Source: JBBAEA01 sp041656175 (GTDB taxonomy: Bacteria > Myxococcota_A > Bradymonadia > UBA4248). From it: DNA of 14,133 nucleotides. Under the pieces are notes generated by a model that saw nothing but the letters and a program-made list of their open reading frames with translations, did not search any database and was not told where the DNA came from. Location: assembly GCA_041656175.1 (NCBI GenBank), contig JBBAEA010000096.1, forward strand, positions 1 through 14,133, written 5' to 3'. Positions 13,698 to 14,133 of this stretch are shown in pieces. Within the stretch, counting starts at the first letter, position 1. Each line of letters opens with the position of its first letter. The position numbers and the translations under genes are program-made.

Positions 13698-13942
13698 GAG
13701 ACCTTTGCACGTCCAGAATTAGTGTATTTAATTTTAAAAATCCGATACAGTTTTAAACAAAATGAGACATTTTGTAGAGAAATATAAGCTGAAAATGCTA
13801 ATAAAATAAGGCAGGTTGAAGATAGAATGATATTTTATTCGAAAAGTGCTTGAAAGAGTGCTTTCTTTTTTGGAGGGGGGTGCGGGGGGAAACATCTTTT
13901 CTTTGGCACAAAGAAAAGGGTTTCCCCCCGTGCAAAGCTCTC
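13698..13942. mobile_element. Possible non-coding element with terminal inverted repeats
   Basis: GAGACCTTTGCACG (13698-13711) and CGTGCAAAGCTCTC (13929-13942) are inverted repeats matching at 13 of 14 positions, 245 bases apart end to end. No transposase is encoded, so a MITE-like remnant is conceivable. No clear target-site duplication is visible. The right arm also lies at the foot of the hairpin 13881-13934, so pairing may have another cause. A single further copy of the left end (AGACCTTTGCACG) is at 12238-12250. Confidence 0.3.
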
Positions 13943-14133
13943 CTTAATTTTAAAAATCCGATACAGTTTTAAACAAAATGAGACATTTTGTAGAGAAGCA
14001 TAAGTTAATAATGCTCATCAAATAAGACAGGGTGAAGATAGAATGACATTTTATTCGAAAAGTGCTTAAAAGAGTGCTTTCTTTTTTGGAGGGGGGTGCG
14101 GGGGGAACCTTTTTTCTTTTGCAAAAAGAAAAA
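13728..14133 (+). repeat. 216-bp direct duplication, non-coding
   Basis: Copy A (13728-13917) and copy B (13944-14133, cut by the window edge) are offset by exactly 216 bases over their whole length, checked at TTAATTTT, GAGACATTTTGT and TGGAGGGGGG. By eye they match at roughly 85-90% of positions. Each starts with an AT-rich segment and ends with CTTTCTTTTTTGGAGGGGGGTGCGGGGGGAA in two runs of G, then a long hairpin. No coding frame of note is present. Confidence 0.9.
13881..13934 (+). repeat. Long hairpin in repeat copy A
   Basis: CGGGGGGAAAC (13883-13893) pairs with GTTTCCCCCCG (13920-13930), and TCTTTTCTTTG (13895-13905) with CAAAGAAAAGG (13909-13919), around loop GCA. The upper and lower stems are separated by a single unpaired A. 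The start of the equivalent hairpin in copy B (TTTTTCTTTT 14111-14120, loop GCA, AAAAGAAAAA 14124-14133) is visible before the window ends. Confidence 0.8.

Overview
This 14.1 kb window is chromosomal DNA of roughly 48-52% GC (estimated by eye). It looks like a member of the Myxococcota or a related 'deltaproteobacterial' lineage. The evidence is a cysteine-rich lipoprotein with CGNG...GE.CDDGN...DGC repeats (the Myxococcus Cys-rich/DUF4215 type), a short RdgC N-terminal protein followed by its C-terminal half as a second gene, a RecC-type exonuclease V subunit, and several lipoproteins. The taxonomic call is an inference. I see no rRNA, tRNA, phage, transposase or CRISPR array.

Layout. 1-324 (-): start of a Cys-rich lipoprotein that runs off the left edge. 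325-868: intergenic, with a palindromic element at 512-660 and the csrA leader. 869-1072 (+): csrA. 1214-2965 (+): a 583-residue protein of unknown function with a C-terminal membrane anchor, closed by a strong terminator at 2985-3006. 3023-3167: a second palindromic element. 3222-4361 (+): the two halves of an RdgC-like protein, in the same frame, separated by one stop codon and 18 bases. 4378-5266: two contiguous tandem arrays built from the same short word, filling the gap between convergent genes. 5270-6806 (-): coaE preceded by an overlapping gene of unknown function. 7086-11754 (+): an uncharacterised Lys/Ala/Glu-rich gene that overlaps recC. 11751-11918 (-): a small lipoprotein that shares its stop codon with recC. 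12049-12191 and 12522-12580: two more palindromic elements. 12683-13690 (+): a diacylglycerol/lipid kinase. 13698-14133: a 216-bp direct duplication with large hairpins, reaching the right edge.

Functionally the window mixes DNA recombination (RecC, split RdgC), post-transcriptional control (CsrA), coenzyme A synthesis (CoaE), lipid phosphorylation and surface lipoproteins. recB and recD are not next to recC. The most unusual content lies between the genes. Four copies of one dispersed element share a G-run/C-run leader hairpin, a CTACG motif, a variable stem and a closing CTACCCCC. In the three long copies the stem sequence differs while pairing is kept through compensatory changes, which points to selection on a folded RNA or DNA structure. 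I do not recognise this family.
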